Part shown: in pieces, positions 13,962 to 15,247 of the stretch
Position numbering within the stretch: the stretch's first letter is position 1
How the letters are laid out: each line of letters starts with the position of its first letter
DNA from: Porphyromonas sp.
Lineage (GTDB): Bacteria > Bacteroidota > Bacteroidia > Bacteroidales > Porphyromonadaceae
NCBI GenBank assembly: GCA_029983505.1
Contig: JASBZK010000042.1
Span: 1-15,247, forward strand
DNA length: 15,247 bases
Direction of reading: 5' to 3'
Program-made: the position numbers and the translations under genes
The notes under the pieces: generated by a model
Seen by the model: only the letters and a program-made list of their open reading frames with translations
What the model was told of the DNA's origin: nothing
Databases searched by the model: none

Positions 13962-15176
13962 ATGGAAAGTATCAAGTCTATTTACAAAATCGGCAAAGGC
14001 CCTTCTTCGAGCCACACTATGGGACCCAAACGCGCGGCCGAGATGTTTCTCGACCGGATTCGGACGCGGGGACTTCCCTTCACGGCTCTCCGCGTCCACC
14101 TCTACGGAGCCCTTGCCGCCACGGGACGAGGTCACCTTACGGATCGGGCCATCCTCGAAGTCTTGGAGCCCGAAGCCCCCACCGAAATCGTGTGGGAGCC
14201 CCGCATCGTTCCCCTCTTTCACACCAACGGTATGAAGTACGAAGCGCTCGGCGCCCAAGGCGAAATCCTCGACGAGTGGGAGGTCTACAGCGTGGGAGGC
14301 GGCGCCCTCGCCAACGAGGAGTTTGATGAGCGCAAAACCCGCGACGTCTACCCCTTCTCCACCATCACGGAGATTATGGAGTACTGTTTCCTTAATAGGC
14401 TCATCTTTTGGGAGTATGTCGAGCAGCACGAAGAGGCGGATCTCTGGGATTATCTGGCAGAAGTGTGGGGCGTTATGCAGGCCGCCGTCCGTAGGGGCTT
14501 GGAGACCGAAGGGACAATCCCCGGCGGACTTAATCTGAGGAGAAAAGCAGGGGAATACCTCTTCAGAGCCTCTACATACACCATGAACGTCCAATCCCGC
14601 GGCAAAGTCTACGCCTACGCCCTCGCCGTTGCCGAAGAAAACGCCTGTGGCGGCATCGTCTCGACGGCACCCACCTGCGGCTCGAGCGGTGTGGTACCTG
14701 CCGTACTCTACCACCTCAAGACTTCGCGCGACTTCCCCGACAAAATGATTCTCCGAGCCCTTGCCACTGCGGGTCTCTTTGGGGACATCGCCCGCTCCAA
14801 TGCCTCTATCTCGGGCGCCGAAGTGGGGTGCCAGGGCGAAGTGGGCGTAGCCTGCTCTATGGCCGCAGCCGCGGCAAACCAGCTCTTCGGCGGGAGCCTC
14901 AACCAGATCGAGTATGCGGCGGAGATGGGACTGGAGCACCACCTCGGACTCACCTGCGACCCCGTGGGCGGACTCGTCCAGATCCCCTGTATGGAGCGCA
15001 ACGCTTTTGCCGCCGCACGCGCCCTCGACTCGAATAGCTACGCCACATTCTCGGACGGCTTCCACCGCGTCTCCTTCGACGAAGTGGTCGACGTCATGAA
15101 GCAGACGGGACACGATCTGCCCTCCCTCTACAAAGAGACTTCCACCGGGGGACTCGCCACCCGGTTCAAGCACTGA
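13962..15176 (+). CDS. sdaA: L-serine ammonia-lyase, iron-sulfur dependent, single-chain
   Basis: This 404-residue enzyme deaminates L-serine to pyruvate and ammonia using a [4Fe-4S] cluster. It is the single-chain form, with the beta-type domain first (IGKGPSSSHTMGP, 10-22) and the catalytic alpha domain second. The cluster cysteines are C290 in GCQGEVG, C332 in TCDPVGG and C343 in IPCMERN. Their spacing (42 and 11 residues) equals that of the structurally known Legionella enzyme. The protein is shorter than single-chain homologues of about 450 residues but contains all the motifs. The start follows its own promoter and C6A6-containing leader, and the nifJ terminator separates it from nifJ. 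Its product is the substrate of PFOR next door, so the two form a serine-to-acetyl-CoA route. Confidence 0.96.
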   Translation: MESIKSIYKIGKGPSSSHTMGPKRAAEMFLDRIRTRGLPFTALRVHLYGALAATGRGHLTDRAILEVLEPEAPTEIVWEPRIVPLFHTNGMKYEALGAQGEILDEWEVYSVGGGALANEEFDERKTRDVYPFSTITEIMEYCFLNRLIFWEYVEQHEEADLWDYLAEVWGVMQAAVRRGLETEGTIPGGLNLRRKAGEYLFRASTYTMNVQSRGKVYAYALAVAEENACGGIVSTAPTCGSSGVVPAVLYHLKTSRDFPDKMILRALATAGLFGDIARSNASISGAEVGCQGEVGVACSMAAAAANQLFGGSLNQIEYAAEMGLEHHLGLTCDPVGGLVQIPCMERNAFAAARALDSNSYATFSDGFHRVSFDEVVDVMKQTGHDLPSLYKETSTGGLATRFKH

Positions 15177-15199
15177 GCGCAGAAGCCCCAAGGCAGTTG

Positions 15200-15247
15200 G
15201 TCGGACAGGGTCAGACTTCGTCGGACAGGGTCAGACTTCGTCGGACA
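15200..15247. repeat. Tandem array of GTCNGAC sites at 10-bp spacing (runs off window end)
   Basis: A 20-bp unit made of GTCGGACAGG and GTCAGACTTC repeats exactly: GTCGGAC at 15200, GTCAGAC at 15210, GTCGGAC at 15220, GTCAGAC at 15230 and GTCGGAC at 15240. Each 7-mer is an odd palindrome (GTC-N-GAC). The array starts 24 bp after the sdaA stop and is cut by the window edge, so its full length is unknown. It does not resemble the 23-bp arrays. Confidence 0.85.

Noticed and set aside
15200..15247. The terminal tandem array as a CRISPR array
   Set aside because: It is a gapless 20-bp tandem repeat with no spacers.

Overview
The window reads as a chromosomal segment of an anaerobic member of the Bacteroidota, probably Bacteroidales and perhaps Porphyromonas-like. 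The evidence is threefold. Three promoters match the Bacteroidota consensus TTTG-N20-TAnnTTTG. Start codons lack Shine-Dalgarno sequences. The proteins include a pyruvate:ferredoxin oxidoreductase, an iron-sulfur serine dehydratase and an AAA ATPase of a type common in Bacteroidales. Codons are strongly GC-biased at third positions, which also produces very long spurious antisense ORFs. The species call is inference.

Layout, left to right: (1) the 3' part of an ABC-F ATPase gene, cut by the window edge; (2) repeat array 1, an AT-rich regulatory stretch with a 17-bp palindrome, then an NhaC-family Na+/H+ antiporter; (3) repeat array 2 between the converging antiporter gene and a minus-strand cdaA-relA pair (c-di-AMP synthase and (p)ppGpp synthetase, 5 bp apart); (4) a divergent promoter region with repeat array 3 fitted between the two promoters; (5) a plus-strand pepD-recO pair; (6) repeat array 4, a promoter and a long leader before an AAA ATPase gene; (7) nifJ with a strong intrinsic terminator; (8) sdaA with its own promoter; (9) the start of a second, unrelated repeat array that runs off the window end.

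Metabolically the genes suit a peptide and amino-acid fermenter. PepD releases amino acids from dipeptides, SdaA turns serine into pyruvate, and PFOR oxidises pyruvate to acetyl-CoA with reduced ferredoxin or flavodoxin. Two nucleotide alarmone or second-messenger enzymes (CdaA, RelA) appear to be co-transcribed. This RelA has lost its recognisable hydrolase motifs.

The least ordinary feature is a dispersed intergenic repeat family. Four arrays of 4-5 copies (some degenerate) of a 13-bp unit (consensus GGTMCGTRTCTCG, with a self-complementary core close to GGTACGTACC) are spaced almost exactly 23 bp apart, and all lie outside genes. A separate array at the right edge repeats the odd palindrome GTCNGAC every 10 bp.
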